Shown one piece after another: positions 1 to 7,875 of a DNA stretch of 23,278 nt. Positions within the stretch are counted from its first letter, which is position 1. The number at the start of each line of letters is the position of its first letter. The DNA comes from Candidatus Woesearchaeota archaeon (GTDB taxonomy: Archaea > Nanobdellota > Nanobdellia > Woesearchaeales > WJKL01): the NCBI GenBank assembly GCA_014729145.1, contig WJKL01000077.1, positions 1 through 23,278 on the forward strand, written 5' to 3'. The position numbers and the translations under genes were made by a program. The notes beneath the pieces were generated by a model. It had not been told where the DNA came from. It did not search any database and worked only from the letters and a program-made list of their open reading frames with translations.

Positions 1-1062
1 GGAACAGCAGCAGAAGGAGGAAAGTTTGCAGAAAAAACAAATCTTAAAAATTTTGAGATAAAAAAATTCGATCCACCATATGAAGAGGTAAAAAGCTATG
101 CAGTAAAAGGCTCTGCAATCCTAAGACAGATACCTGACTTAAGGATAGTTGAATTGGAAACATCCAAGGGCTGCTCAAGAAAAGAACACTGCAGCTTCTG
201 CACAGAGCCCATAAAACATAAAATTTCTTTCAGGAGAAAAAAAGATATATTAGAAGAGGTAAAAGAATTAAAAAAACATGGAGCAGAATATTTCAGGCTT
301 GGAAAACAATCATGTTATTATTCTCATCCACAGGCAATAGAGATAATAAAAGATATAAGAAATCAGTTTAATCCAAAAGTCCTTCACATTGATAATGTAA
401 ATCCAAGAAATGTTATAACAAAAAAAGGCATTGAGATAACAAAAGCGATAGTTAAATATTGTACAGAAGGAAATACTGCTGCTTTTGGAGTTGAGTCTTT
501 TGATCCAGAAGTTATCAAAGAAAATAATCTAAATTCAGATCCTGAAACAACCTACAAAGCAGTAAAGATATTAAATAGATTTGGAAGAGAGCCAGGACCT
601 AATGGCATGCCGAAATTCCTGCCCGGAATCAACCTTTTGTATGGACTTGTAGAGGAGTCAAAACAAACAAACAGACATAATCTAAGATGGCTGAAAAGAT
701 TCTTAGATGAAAACTTATTGTTAAGAAGGATAAACATAAGACAGGTTGATATATTTGAAGGAACACCTCTTTATGATAAAGTTGGAAACAAATTTATAAA
801 GAAAAACAAAAAATATTACTGGAAATGGAAAAATCAGATAAGGCAGGAGATAGATTCCCCTATGCTAAAAAAGCTTGTTCCAAAAGACACTATTCTAAAG
901 AATATCGGGTCAGAGATCTATGATGGAAAAACAACGTTTGGAAGACAGATAGGAACATATCCCTTGATAGTTGGTATAAAAAAAAGAATTCCATTAAAAA
1001 AATTCTATAATATAAAAGTAACAGACCATATGCTAAGAAGCATAGTTGGAGAAGTTGTTTGA
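1..1062 (+). CDS. Radical SAM protein, COG1031-like (5'-partial)
   Basis: The frame is open from base 1 without a stop, so the gene begins outside the window; the first candidate start inside it is a TTG at 154, which lies too close to the Fe-S motif to be the true start. Just after that point comes a cysteine cluster with spacing C-x5-C-x2-C (GCSRKEHCSFC), the expected ligands of the radical SAM [4Fe-4S] cluster. Further motifs (FRLGKQ, VLHIDN, KYCTEGN, NLLYGL, LLRRINIRQV, GTPLYDK, GRQIGTYPL) match what I recall of the archaeal COG1031 family (MJ1155-like Fe-S oxidoreductases). Those proteins usually carry a C-terminal helix-hairpin-helix; here the protein stops soon after DHMLRSIVGEVV, so that module appears absent. 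Substrate unknown. Its stop codon directly abuts the stop of the convergent EEP gene. Confidence 0.85.
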   Translation, partial: GTAAEGGKFAEKTNLKNFEIKKFDPPYEEVKSYAVKGSAILRQIPDLRIVELETSKGCSRKEHCSFCTEPIKHKISFRRKKDILEEVKELKKHGAEYFRLGKQSCYYSHPQAIEIIKDIRNQFNPKVLHIDNVNPRNVITKKGIEITKAIVKYCTEGNTAAFGVESFDPEVIKENNLNSDPETTYKAVKILNRFGREPGPNGMPKFLPGINLLYGLVEESKQTNRHNLRWLKRFLDENLLLRRINIRQVDIFEGTPLYDKVGNKFIKKNKKYYWKWKNQIRQEIDSPMLKKLVPKDTILKNIGSEIYDGKTTFGRQIGTYPLIVGIKKRIPLKKFYNIKVTDHMLRSIVGEVV

Positions 1063-1833
1063 TCATTTAAATTCGAAATCAAGCATAACAGGAAGATGGT
1101 CAGAAAACTTGGCATCCAAAACTTCATAATCTTTTACTTTGATTCCTTTTGAGACCAATATATAATCCATACGCCTTATTGGGTGCCAGCTTGGCTGTGT
1201 AAATTTTATCTTGCTGTAATCCAGTTTAGCTGTGTCTATCAGATGGGTATTTCTTATCAGCTTATCAAGCTCATGAACTCCGTGGAATGTATTAAAATCC
1301 CCTAACAGTATAACTTCATTTTTTATGTTTTTTACTATCTTGGCCAGTTCATCAAGCTGTTTTTCTCTTGTCTTTCCGCCCAAAGCAAGATGGGCGACCA
1401 GCAAGGTTAATTTTTTAGGGCAGTCAACTGAAGCTTCAATGACAGATCTTTTAGTTCCTTCCTTGAAAAGATGATGCCTTACATCATATAACTTGTATTT
1501 AGACATCAAAGCATTGCTTTGATTGCTCAATATAGGGGCAAAATGAAACAGCCTCAGAAAAGATACAAAAGGGTATTTTACCCAGTCAACCAAGCTTGTA
1601 AAATTGAGCTTATGCTCTATCAGTTGAGGTATATCTTTGTATTTTGTCCTAAAAGAGCCTTTATCCACTTCAATCAACGCAAGGATATCTGGTTTTAGTT
1701 TCTTAAAAAAATCTATTAATTTTTGGTTTAATTTGGGTGGAGGAAAGAATATTTTCCATATCTTAAGGTAATCATACCAATGACCAACTAACCCCTCTTC
1801 ATATTCTATATTATATACTATTATTCTTGTCAT
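1063..1833 (-). CDS. Endonuclease/exonuclease/phosphatase (EEP) family hydrolase
   Basis: A 256-residue metal-dependent phosphoesterase of the EEP (DNase I/exonuclease III-like) fold. Visible signature elements are the N-terminal YNIEY strand, the metal-binding Glu in LALIEVD (about residue 55), a His in LLVAHLALG (148), GDFNTF with Asp179 and Asn181, MDYILVS (Asp223), and the terminal SDHLPV motif (Asp245, His246). All catalytic positions are present. The family includes nucleases, sphingomyelinases and inositol phosphatases, so substrate cannot be told; no signal peptide is visible, so it is probably cytoplasmic. The ATG is 25 nt downstream of a TATA box on the minus strand (1855-1862) with no Shine-Dalgarno site, suggesting a leaderless mRNA. 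It is divergent from the DUF212 gene and convergent with the radical SAM gene. Confidence 0.85.
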   Translation of the reverse strand: MTRIIVYNIEYEEGLVGHWYDYLKIWKIFFPPPKLNQKLIDFFKKLKPDILALIEVDKGSFRTKYKDIPQLIEHKLNFTSLVDWVKYPFVSFLRLFHFAPILSNQSNALMSKYKLYDVRHHLFKEGTKRSVIEASVDCPKKLTLLVAHLALGGKTREKQLDELAKIVKNIKNEVILLGDFNTFHGVHELDKLIRNTHLIDTAKLDYSKIKFTQPSWHPIRRMDYILVSKGIKVKDYEVLDAKFSDHLPVMLDFEFK

Positions 1834-1854
1834 AACTAAAAATTAATTTATCTG

Positions 1855-1862
1855 TATATAAA
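1855..1862 (-). promoter_or_regulatory. TATA box (box A) of the EEP gene
   Basis: On the minus strand the sequence reads TTTATATA, about 25 nt before the ATG at 1833, the usual archaeal spacing for a leaderless transcript. Confidence 0.55.
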
Positions 1863-1906
1863 ATTATTGATTGGTATGGTGTGACTATCACTAAATGATG
1901 GAAAAG

Positions 1907-1915
1907 TTTATTAAA
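1907..1915 (+). promoter_or_regulatory. TATA-like box of the DUF212 gene
   Basis: TTTATTAAA lies about 27 nt before the ATG at 1938. An AGGTGG sequence at 1919-1924 could act as a distant Shine-Dalgarno site. Confidence 0.4.
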
Positions 1916-1937
1916 TTAGGTGGTTTTCTGAAAAGAC

Positions 1938-2384
1938 ATGTGTATATTAAATATCTTCCAAGGATTGTTTACCAATAAGATATTTCTTGCGATATTTATC
2001 TCATTATTAGTTGCCCAATTGATAAAGGTTCATTTTTTAGTGATTAAACAAAAGCAAAAATTACATTTCAAAGATATTTTCCTTACTGGGGGCATGCCAA
2101 GCTCGCATTCTTCTGCAGTAACTGCTCTTGTGATAATGTTATTTTTGACTGAAGGAGTAACATCTTCCAGCATAATATCTTTGGTGCTGGCAGCAATAAT
2201 CATAAGAGATGCTATGGGTGTAAGAAGGACAGCAGGAGAAGAAGGAAAGATAATCAATAGGATAATTAAGAAATCAAAGCTTAAGATACAAAAAGTGCAT
2301 TATTCCCTGGGCCACAAACCAAAAGAAGTTCTGGTTGGTATTATAATAGGTATTTTAACTTCAACAATAATCTATTTTATCTGA
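1938..2384 (+). CDS. DUF212 / divergent PAP2 family membrane protein
   Basis: A 148-residue membrane protein of the DUF212 family (COG1963, YuiD-like), described as a divergent branch of the PAP2 phosphatase/vanadium haloperoxidase superfamily. The diagnostic motifs are present in order: GGMPSSHSS (about residues 51-59) matching the Ser-His element of PAP2 enzymes, RDAMGVRR (about 90-97), and LGHKPKEVLVG (about 124-134) supplying the second His. Hydrophobic stretches occur near residues 13-32, 61-88 and 132-148, giving three to four membrane segments. The expected role is removal of phosphate from a lipid or isoprenoid phosphate at the membrane, but no member's substrate is assumed here. Length is normal for the family. 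It is transcribed divergently from the EEP gene and precedes the tRNA pair by 119 nt, which hold nothing else I recognise. Confidence 0.9.
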   Translation: MCILNIFQGLFTNKIFLAIFISLLVAQLIKVHFLVIKQKQKLHFKDIFLTGGMPSSHSSAVTALVIMLFLTEGVTSSSIISLVLAAIIIRDAMGVRRTAGEEGKIINRIIKKSKLKIQKVHYSLGHKPKEVLVGIIIGILTSTIIYFI

Positions 2385-2470
2385 TTTTTATCAATATTCT
2401 TTTAATTTCTTATATGGGTTGTGATATCATAAGCTGTTCTGACTAAAAAAAAGAAATTAAAATAAAAACC

Positions 2471-2478
2471 TTTATAAA
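2471..2478 (+). promoter_or_regulatory. TATA box of the tRNA-Asn/tRNA-Ile unit
   Basis: TTTATAAA, preceded by a purine-rich stretch that could be a BRE, lies about 29 nt before the first base of tRNA-Asn. No comparable box fits in the 11 nt between the two tRNAs, so both are probably made from this promoter. Confidence 0.65.
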
Positions 2479-2503
2479 TTATTCATAATCCTTATCCTTT
2501 GAT

Positions 2504-2590
2504 GCCCTCGTAGCTTAGTAGGTGGAGCACGCGGCTGTTAAATATAATGCTGAAACCGCGGGGTCGCAAGTTCGAGTCTTGCCGAGGGCG
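2504..2590 (+). tRNA. tRNA-Asn (GTT) with a 14-nt intron
   Basis: The cloverleaf is read by eye. Acceptor stem is GCCCTCG (2504-2510) with CGAGGGC (2583-2589) and G2590 as discriminator; anticodon stem is CGCGG (2530-2534) with CCGCG (2556-2560); T-stem is GCAAG with CTTGC around a TTCGAGT loop. The anticodon GTT is at 2537-2539. The anticodon loop is 14 nt too long, and removal of 2541-2554 at the canonical 37/38 position restores CTGTTAA. A relaxed bulge-helix-bulge fits: 5' bulge 2539-2541, 3' bulge 2553-2555, and a central helix CTGT/GCTG with one U-U mismatch. CCA is not encoded. Confidence 0.93.
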
Positions 2591-2601
2591 TTTTCATTCA
2601 A

Positions 2602-2722
2602 GGGCCCATAGCTTAGTCTGGTGGAGTGCCCGACTGATATGCTTTAAGCTAAGAAATCGGGTGGTCCCGAGTTCAAAATAAAACGAGGGAAGCTTCGTTT
2701 GACGAAAATCTCGGTGGGCCCA
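2602..2722 (+). tRNA. tRNA-Ile (GAT) with two introns, one in the T-loop
   Basis: Acceptor stem is GGGCCCA (2602-2608) with TGGGCCC (2715-2721) and A2722 as discriminator. Anticodon stem is CCCGA (2629-2633) with TCGGG (2657-2661); anticodon GAT is at 2636-2638. Intron 1 is 2640-2655 (16 nt, position 37/38), with bulges 2638-2640 and 2654-2656 and an inner GCT/AGC helix. The T-stem CCGAG (2667-2671)/CTCGG (2710-2714) encloses 38 nt instead of 7. Removing 2678-2708 (31 nt) restores the standard loop TTCAAAT, placing intron 2 at 59/60. A bulge-helix-bulge fits: 3' bulge AAT (2707-2709), central TTCA/CGAA with three pairs, 5' bulge AAA (2676-2678), and an 8-bp inner hairpin (2681-2688/2693-2700). 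Exact splice points need experiment. Confidence 0.9.
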
Positions 2723-2810
2723 TTCTATTTTTTCCAAAAAATTAAAAAAATTATTCGTACCCACCTGGTTACAAAAAACCCGATATTTTTACCATTTTAA
2801 AATAGTAAAC

Positions 2811-2820
2811 TTTTTAAATA
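2811..2820 (+). promoter_or_regulatory. TATA-like box of the surface lipoprotein gene
   Basis: TTTTTAAATA lies about 65 nt before the ATG at 2882, leaving a leader of roughly 40 nt that ends in a strong Shine-Dalgarno sequence GGGGGTG (2868-2874), 7 nt before the start. The rest of 2723-2881 is AT-rich; the T-run just after tRNA-Ile could end the tRNA transcript. Confidence 0.45.
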
Positions 2821-2881
2821 ACATAGTATTATTCACTCTAAATAACAATAAAAAATACCGTTTATTCGGGGGTGCAATATA

Positions 2882-3889
2882 ATGAAGAAAAGTTTACTCA
2901 TAGGAAGTTTGTTAATGATAATATTTCTAATAAATGGTTGTGCAATTTCTGATTATATAACAGGAATTGAAGAAAATAAATCATATTCTTTATTAGAAGA
3001 AAAAGAGATATTGGAAGAGATTGAAGAGGATCTTGAAGAAAATGAGGAAGAGATTGAAGAAGGTCTTGAAGAGATGGAAGAAAGGATTGAAGATGAAGAA
3101 GATCTAGACGAAGAAAAACCAAAAAAAGCTCCTATTGAAATCTCAGTTAAAGAAAACGAAGAAGTTAATTTAAAGCCAAAAGCACAGGATGCTGATGAGG
3201 ATAATATCATATATACATTTAGTGAACCATTGGATGAAAATGGAAGATGGCAGACAAACTATGGAGATGCAGGAGAATACCTTATAACTGTAACTGCATC
3301 AGACGGTAAACTGGAAACCTCCAGAAAAGTTCTGCTTATTGTAGAAAGAGTTAATGTTGCTCCAAAAATAACAGATGTTCCTGACAATATTGAAGTAGAA
3401 GAAGGGGACATTTTAGTATTAACACCAGTAGCAGAGGATCCAAATGGAGACGATGTAGAATTGTCAATATCTGAACCGGTTGGAGAAGATGGTGAATGGG
3501 CTCTTGGATACCAGGATGCTGGAGACTATACTGTTGAGATTACTGCAACAGACGGAGAACTTGAATCAGTCAAAAAAGTATTGATCTCTGTAAAGAAAAA
3601 GAATGTTGCTCCTGTTATTGAGAATCTTGAAGAAGAGATAACTGTAGATGAAGGAGAAGAAATAATACTTTCACCTGTTGTAACAGATCTTAATAAAGAT
3701 GAGATCAAATTGACTATCGCAGAGCCTGTTGGAAATGACGGAATCTGGGAAACAGGGTATACAGACCATGGAGAATATATCATAACTGTTGAAGCAGACG
3801 ATGGAACAACTACAACTACTGAAGAAGTAAAGATAACAGTTAACGACGTAAACGTTGCTCCAGTTATTGATGATATAGTACTTGGTTAA
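2882..3889 (+). CDS. Putative surface lipoprotein with three cadherin/Ig-like repeats
   Basis: The 335-residue protein starts with a short hydrophobic signal ending in INGC, which looks like a lipobox with Cys20 as the lipidated residue. A highly acidic segment (about residues 30-80) of repeated EEIEE/LEEME units, probably helical, follows as a spacer. Then come three beta-rich repeats of about 80 residues, each with the pattern VxEGD, DxDxDxIxYTxSEP, DGxWxTxYxDAGxYxITVxAxDG, and a closing VNVAP linker. A fourth linker (VNVAPVIDDIVLG) ends the protein, as if truncated at a repeat boundary. The repeats resemble the cadherin-like/Big_9-type extracellular domains, with DPNGD-like loops that may bind calcium. 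It precedes a longer gene with the same repeats, so a shared surface or adhesion role is likely. The start is fixed by GGGGGTG 7 nt upstream. Confidence 0.85.
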   Translation: MKKSLLIGSLLMIIFLINGCAISDYITGIEENKSYSLLEEKEILEEIEEDLEENEEEIEEGLEEMEERIEDEEDLDEEKPKKAPIEISVKENEEVNLKPKAQDADEDNIIYTFSEPLDENGRWQTNYGDAGEYLITVTASDGKLETSRKVLLIVERVNVAPKITDVPDNIEVEEGDILVLTPVAEDPNGDDVELSISEPVGEDGEWALGYQDAGDYTVEITATDGELESVKKVLISVKKKNVAPVIENLEEEITVDEGEEIILSPVVTDLNKDEIKLTIAEPVGNDGIWETGYTDHGEYIITVEADDGTTTTTEEVKITVNDVNVAPVIDDIVLG

Positions 3890-3951
3890 AATTATTTTTT
3901 TCTTTTTATTTAAATTAAAAGAGGGTTTAGAGAACTTGAGCATTAATTACA

Positions 3952-6243
3952 ATGAAAACCCAAAATAAGATTATAATTTTGCTGACATGTATAATTCTTG
4001 TTAGTTTGATTGTCTTAGCCGAGGACAAAGTAATTGAAGTAAATGAAGGCGACTTTGTAAATCTTAAAGTATCTGCATCTGATGCTGATAAAGATGCCCT
4101 TTCTTATACATATGAATCACCATTAAATGAAAAAGGCCAGTGGCAGACAGATTATGGGGATGCAGGGGAATATAATATTGACATTATAGTATCAGATGGT
4201 AAAACAGAAGTTACAAAAGAAGTTTTATTGATCGTACACAGATCAAACCGTCCCCCTATACTTAAAGAGATAAACGACATTGTAGCCAACGAGGGAGACA
4301 CTATAATAATAGATCCTCAGGCAGAAGACGAAGAAGGAGACGATATAACTTACACTATCTCTGAACCTATAGGTGATGATGGAGTATGGGAAACAACACA
4401 CCATGATGCAGGAGATTATATAATAACTGTTACTGCCACAGACAATCTCCATGAACCTGTAACCCAGGAAGTGATAGTGGTTGTAAAAGATAAGAACCAA
4501 GATCCTGAGATAACCGAATACTCCCCAAAAAAAGATGTTGAGATGTATGAAGGAGAGGAAAAAACCTTTTCAATCTCTGCAAAAGATCTTGACAATGAAA
4601 ACCTAAAATATAGCTGGGAGCTAAATAATGAAAGCATCTCTACTGATAAAGTATTTGTTTATTCTCCTGATTTTGAATCTGCAGGAGACTATACATTAAA
4701 AGGATCTGTATCAGACGGCAAGATAAAGGTAGGGGTTAGGTGGAACATAAAAGTTATTGACAAAAATAGGCTTCCTTCCATTGAGAATATAGAAGACATC
4801 ATCGTAAATGAAGGCGACTTAGTCCAGGTTGAGCTAAAGATTAAAGACCCTGACGGAGATGATATAACATACAGTATCTCTGATCCTATTGGAGATGACA
4901 AAGAATGGCAGACAACCTACGAAGATGCAGGAACACACGAGATTGAACTTATCATTTCTGATGGAAGAGAAGAGCTTACAGAAACATTTAACGTGATTGT
5001 AAAGGATGTTGACAGAGCTCCTGAATTTGAAGAGATTGAAGATATTACTATAAAAGAAGGAGAAACAGTAGAGATAAATCTTGATGCCCATGATCCTGAT
5101 GGGGATGAGGTAAACTTCTCAGCTGAAAATCTTCCTCCAGGAGCTTCACTGGATGAAAACAGATTTATATTTGAGACCAACCATGAAACACTGATAAAGC
5201 CAAAACATTGGTCAACAAGAATATTAAAATTCCTGCACTTAGATGATCTGATCTATAGAAATAAAGGGGTATTTGAGATAAGATTCATTGCTTCAGGCAG
5301 AGAAAAATCAACATATCAAAAAGCAAGAATAACTGTTCAGAATGTTAACCGGGCTCCGATACTGCTGGAAGAAGAAGACATTTATATTGATGAAGGAGAA
5401 ACTGTAAACATAAATCCACAGGCAGTAGAAAAAGATAATGACAGGGTTAAATTTAAGATCTCAGATCCTGTCGGTAATGATGGAGAATGGAAAACAGGCT
5501 ATGAAGACGCAGGAATCTATCCGATAAATATAACTGCTTCTGATGGAAAAATAAAAGACAGCCAAAAGATAATAATCACAGTCAACAATATAAACAGGGC
5601 TCCTGAATTCAATGACATAAAACCAATAGAAATAGATGAAGGAGAAGATGTAGTTATTTCCCCTGTAGTAAATGATCCTGATGGAGATGCAGTAGAAATT
5701 TCAATTGAAGAACTTCCAGCAGGAGCAAAATTTGAAAATAATAAATTTATCTGGACTCCTGGTTATGATACTATTGATTATAGAGGAGGAAAGATTACAT
5801 ATAAACTTAATTTTACTGCCTCTGACTACGGGTCAACAACATCTAAAGAAGTAATGATCTCTGTCAATAATATAAACAGAGCTCCTGAATTCATAGAAAC
5901 ATCACCAGCAGCTTCGATAAGAGTATACACTGGATTCCCTATACTGTTCAAAGCAGAAGCAGAAGATCCAGACGGAGACGAAATAACCTATACCTGGAAG
6001 CTTGGGTTGTTCGACCAAATAACAAACAGCACACCTGGATTAAAAAGAACATTTACAAAATCTGGAGACAAAAAGATCAGGTTAATAGTCAGTGACGGAG
6101 ACAAAGAAATAACAAAAACATGGAAGATACAGGTTGTAGAAAAACCAGTAAACAAAGTTATTCCTAAAGTAGTTGAAAAGACAGAAACTAAAGACCAGAA
6201 AACAGAAACAAAACCCAAAACCCACACATTAACAATTGTTTAA
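3952..6243 (+). CDS. Large secreted protein with eight cadherin/Ig-like repeats
   Basis: 763 residues. An N-terminal signal peptide (hydrophobic core about residues 7-23, ending VLAEDK) is followed by eight tandem beta-sandwich-type repeats of roughly 75-110 residues. Borders are marked by NRAPEF/NRPPIL/NINRAPEF linkers and new repeats by VNEGDxV or IDEGExV. Most contain DPDGDxVxYxI and DGxWxTxYxDAGxYxI; repeat 5 has an insertion (about residues 410-440) rich in basic and aromatic residues, and repeat 8 starts differently with a Tyr/Trp-rich core. The last 30 residues are Lys/Thr/Pro-rich. No C-terminal membrane anchor, LPxTG or PGF motif is seen, so it may be released or held non-covalently. 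It is clearly homologous to the preceding lipoprotein, separated by 62 nt; together they look like an adhesin pair. No strong Shine-Dalgarno site is present. Confidence 0.87.
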   Translation: MKTQNKIIILLTCIILVSLIVLAEDKVIEVNEGDFVNLKVSASDADKDALSYTYESPLNEKGQWQTDYGDAGEYNIDIIVSDGKTEVTKEVLLIVHRSNRPPILKEINDIVANEGDTIIIDPQAEDEEGDDITYTISEPIGDDGVWETTHHDAGDYIITVTATDNLHEPVTQEVIVVVKDKNQDPEITEYSPKKDVEMYEGEEKTFSISAKDLDNENLKYSWELNNESISTDKVFVYSPDFESAGDYTLKGSVSDGKIKVGVRWNIKVIDKNRLPSIENIEDIIVNEGDLVQVELKIKDPDGDDITYSISDPIGDDKEWQTTYEDAGTHEIELIISDGREELTETFNVIVKDVDRAPEFEEIEDITIKEGETVEINLDAHDPDGDEVNFSAENLPPGASLDENRFIFETNHETLIKPKHWSTRILKFLHLDDLIYRNKGVFEIRFIASGREKSTYQKARITVQNVNRAPILLEEEDIYIDEGETVNINPQAVEKDNDRVKFKISDPVGNDGEWKTGYEDAGIYPINITASDGKIKDSQKIIITVNNINRAPEFNDIKPIEIDEGEDVVISPVVNDPDGDAVEISIEELPAGAKFENNKFIWTPGYDTIDYRGGKITYKLNFTASDYGSTTSKEVMISVNNINRAPEFIETSPAASIRVYTGFPILFKAEAEDPDGDEITYTWKLGLFDQITNSTPGLKRTFTKSGDKKIRLIVSDGDKEITKTWKIQVVEKPVNKVIPKVVEKTETKDQKTETKPKTHTLTIV

Positions 6244-6250
6244 GTAAACC

Positions 6251-6258
6251 TTATAAAA
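6251..6258 (+). promoter_or_regulatory. TATA box of the Hel308-like gene
   Basis: TTATAAAA, preceded by AAACC, lies about 26 nt before the ATG at 6280 within a gap of only 36 nt. It shows the short helicase gene has its own promoter and is probably leaderless, which argues against it being a random 5' deletion. Confidence 0.6.
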
Positions 6259-6279
6259 CATCTTTCTTTTTAATTTTTC

Positions 6280-7872
6280 ATGTCTGAAAAAGATATTCTT
6301 ATAGAACAAAAAACAAAAGATCTAACTATTGATTTAGCTTTAGACACGATAAAAAAAGACAAGCAGGCTTTAGTATTCACTAACACAAAACGCTCTGCAG
6401 AAAAGACAGCTGAAGATATATCTAAACAGATAAAAAATCCCGGCAAAGAACTAAAAAAACTGTCAGAAGATATCTTAAATGTATTGTCAAGCCCTACAAA
6501 ACAATGCAAAAGACTTTCTAGATGTATTAAAAAAGGAACCGCCTTCCACCATTCAGGATTAACCCATAAACAAAAAGAAATCATTGAAGACAATTTCAGA
6601 ACTGGAAAAATAAAGATAATTGCCTGCACCCCCACTCTAGCTTTCGGATTGGATCTGCCGGCTTTCAGGGCAATAATGAAAAATCTCAGAAGATACAGCC
6701 ACAGAGGTTTGCAGTGGATCCCTACTTTAGAATATCTTCAGATGGCTGGCAGAGCAGGCCGTCCAAAATTTGATTCTCATGGAGAGGCAATCGCTGTTGC
6801 AAAAACAAAATCTGCAAAAAAAGAGATATTAAACAGGTATGTGAAAGGAGAGCCCGAAGAGATATTTTCAAAGCTTGCGGTTGAACCAGTCCTTAGAACC
6901 TATATTCTGTCATTGATTGCAGGAGGATTTGTAAAAACTGAAAAAGACATGATACATTTCTTCTCAAAAACCTTTTGGGCTTATCAATATCAGGACATGT
7001 CAAAATTAAGCTCTATTATCAGGAGGATGCTTGGTTTATTAGAGGAATACGATTTCATAGTCTCGAACCAAGGCAACGATGAATTTCAAAGTGCTGCAGA
7101 GATGTACAATTACCATTATACTCCAACAAGGATAGGGAAAAGGGTTGCAGAGCTCTATATAGATCCCCTGACTGCTCATTTTCTGATTGAATCAATAGAA
7201 AAAGCAGGTAAATACACAAATGCAGAGAAAGATTCTTCCTTTAAAAAAATAAATGAATTCTCTTTTCTGCAGATAATCTCTCATACACTGGAGATGAGGC
7301 CTTTGCTGAGAGTAAGGACAAAAGAATATGACATTATAGAAGAAGAGCTTCTGAAACAGTCAGATCATCTTTTAGAGATAATGCAGATGTATGATCCTGA
7401 TTACGATGAATATCTTAATTCTGTCAAGACAGCCATGTTTTTCAAAGACTGGATAAATGAAAAAGAAGAGGAATATCTTCTTGAAAATTACAATATCAGG
7501 CCTGGAGAGTCAAGGATAAAACTAAGTCTGGCTGACTGGCTTCTGTACTGCACAGAAGAAATCACCAGAATGTTAAAACACAAAGAAATAATAAAAGAAG
7601 TGATCAAACTAAGATTAAGACTTAAGCACGGAGCAAAAGAAGAGTTACTTCCACTGTTAAGATTAAAAAATATTGGCAGAGTAAGAGCAAGAAAGCTATT
7701 CAATGCTGGGATCAAAGACATAAGATCAGTAAAAAAGGCAGAAATATCTGATCTTGTCCAATTGATAGGAAAAAAGACAGCACTAAATATAAAAGAACAG
7801 GTTGGGCAGAAAATCAAGACAATACCCAAAGGAACTAGAAAAGGACAGACCAGTATAAAAAAATATAAGTAA
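6280..7872 (+). CDS. Hel308-like helicase C-terminal half (RecA2, WH, ratchet, HhH), no RecA1
   Basis: The 530-residue protein aligns by eye with Hel308 (Ski2-like superfamily 2 helicase of archaeal repair and fork processing) from the second RecA domain onward. Motif IV is VFTNTKRSAEKTA (32-44), AFHHSGL at 88-94, motif V ACTPTLAFGLDLPA (115-128) and motif VI QMAGRAGRP (154-162). A winged helix follows, then the ratchet domain with YIDPLT (293-298) and VKTAMFFKDWI (382-392), and the C-terminal helix-hairpin-helix with HGAKEELLPLL and IGRVRARKLFNAGI (450-478). Walker A and DExH motifs are absent, as is the whole first RecA domain of full-length Hel308 (about 700 residues). The arginine finger is present, but ATP hydrolysis would need RecA1 from another protein. 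The tail QTSIKKYK resembles an imperfect PCNA-binding box. Convergent with the HD gene. Confidence 0.88.
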   Translation: MSEKDILIEQKTKDLTIDLALDTIKKDKQALVFTNTKRSAEKTAEDISKQIKNPGKELKKLSEDILNVLSSPTKQCKRLSRCIKKGTAFHHSGLTHKQKEIIEDNFRTGKIKIIACTPTLAFGLDLPAFRAIMKNLRRYSHRGLQWIPTLEYLQMAGRAGRPKFDSHGEAIAVAKTKSAKKEILNRYVKGEPEEIFSKLAVEPVLRTYILSLIAGGFVKTEKDMIHFFSKTFWAYQYQDMSKLSSIIRRMLGLLEEYDFIVSNQGNDEFQSAAEMYNYHYTPTRIGKRVAELYIDPLTAHFLIESIEKAGKYTNAEKDSSFKKINEFSFLQIISHTLEMRPLLRVRTKEYDIIEEELLKQSDHLLEIMQMYDPDYDEYLNSVKTAMFFKDWINEKEEEYLLENYNIRPGESRIKLSLADWLLYCTEEITRMLKHKEIIKEVIKLRLRLKHGAKEELLPLLRLKNIGRVRARKLFNAGIKDIRSVKKAEISDLVQLIGKKTALNIKEQVGQKIKTIPKGTRKGQTSIKKYK

Positions 7873-7875
7873 AAA

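Noticed and set aside
2953..3210. Ser-rich minus-strand ORF opposite the acidic region of the lipoprotein
   Set aside because: It is the reverse complement of Glu-rich codons, giving a Ser-rich artefact.
2882..6243. Treating the DNA of the surface repeat genes as a repeat array or CRISPR
   Set aside because: The periodicity is at the protein level; the DNA copies are diverged and in one reading frame, with no identical spacer-flanked repeats.
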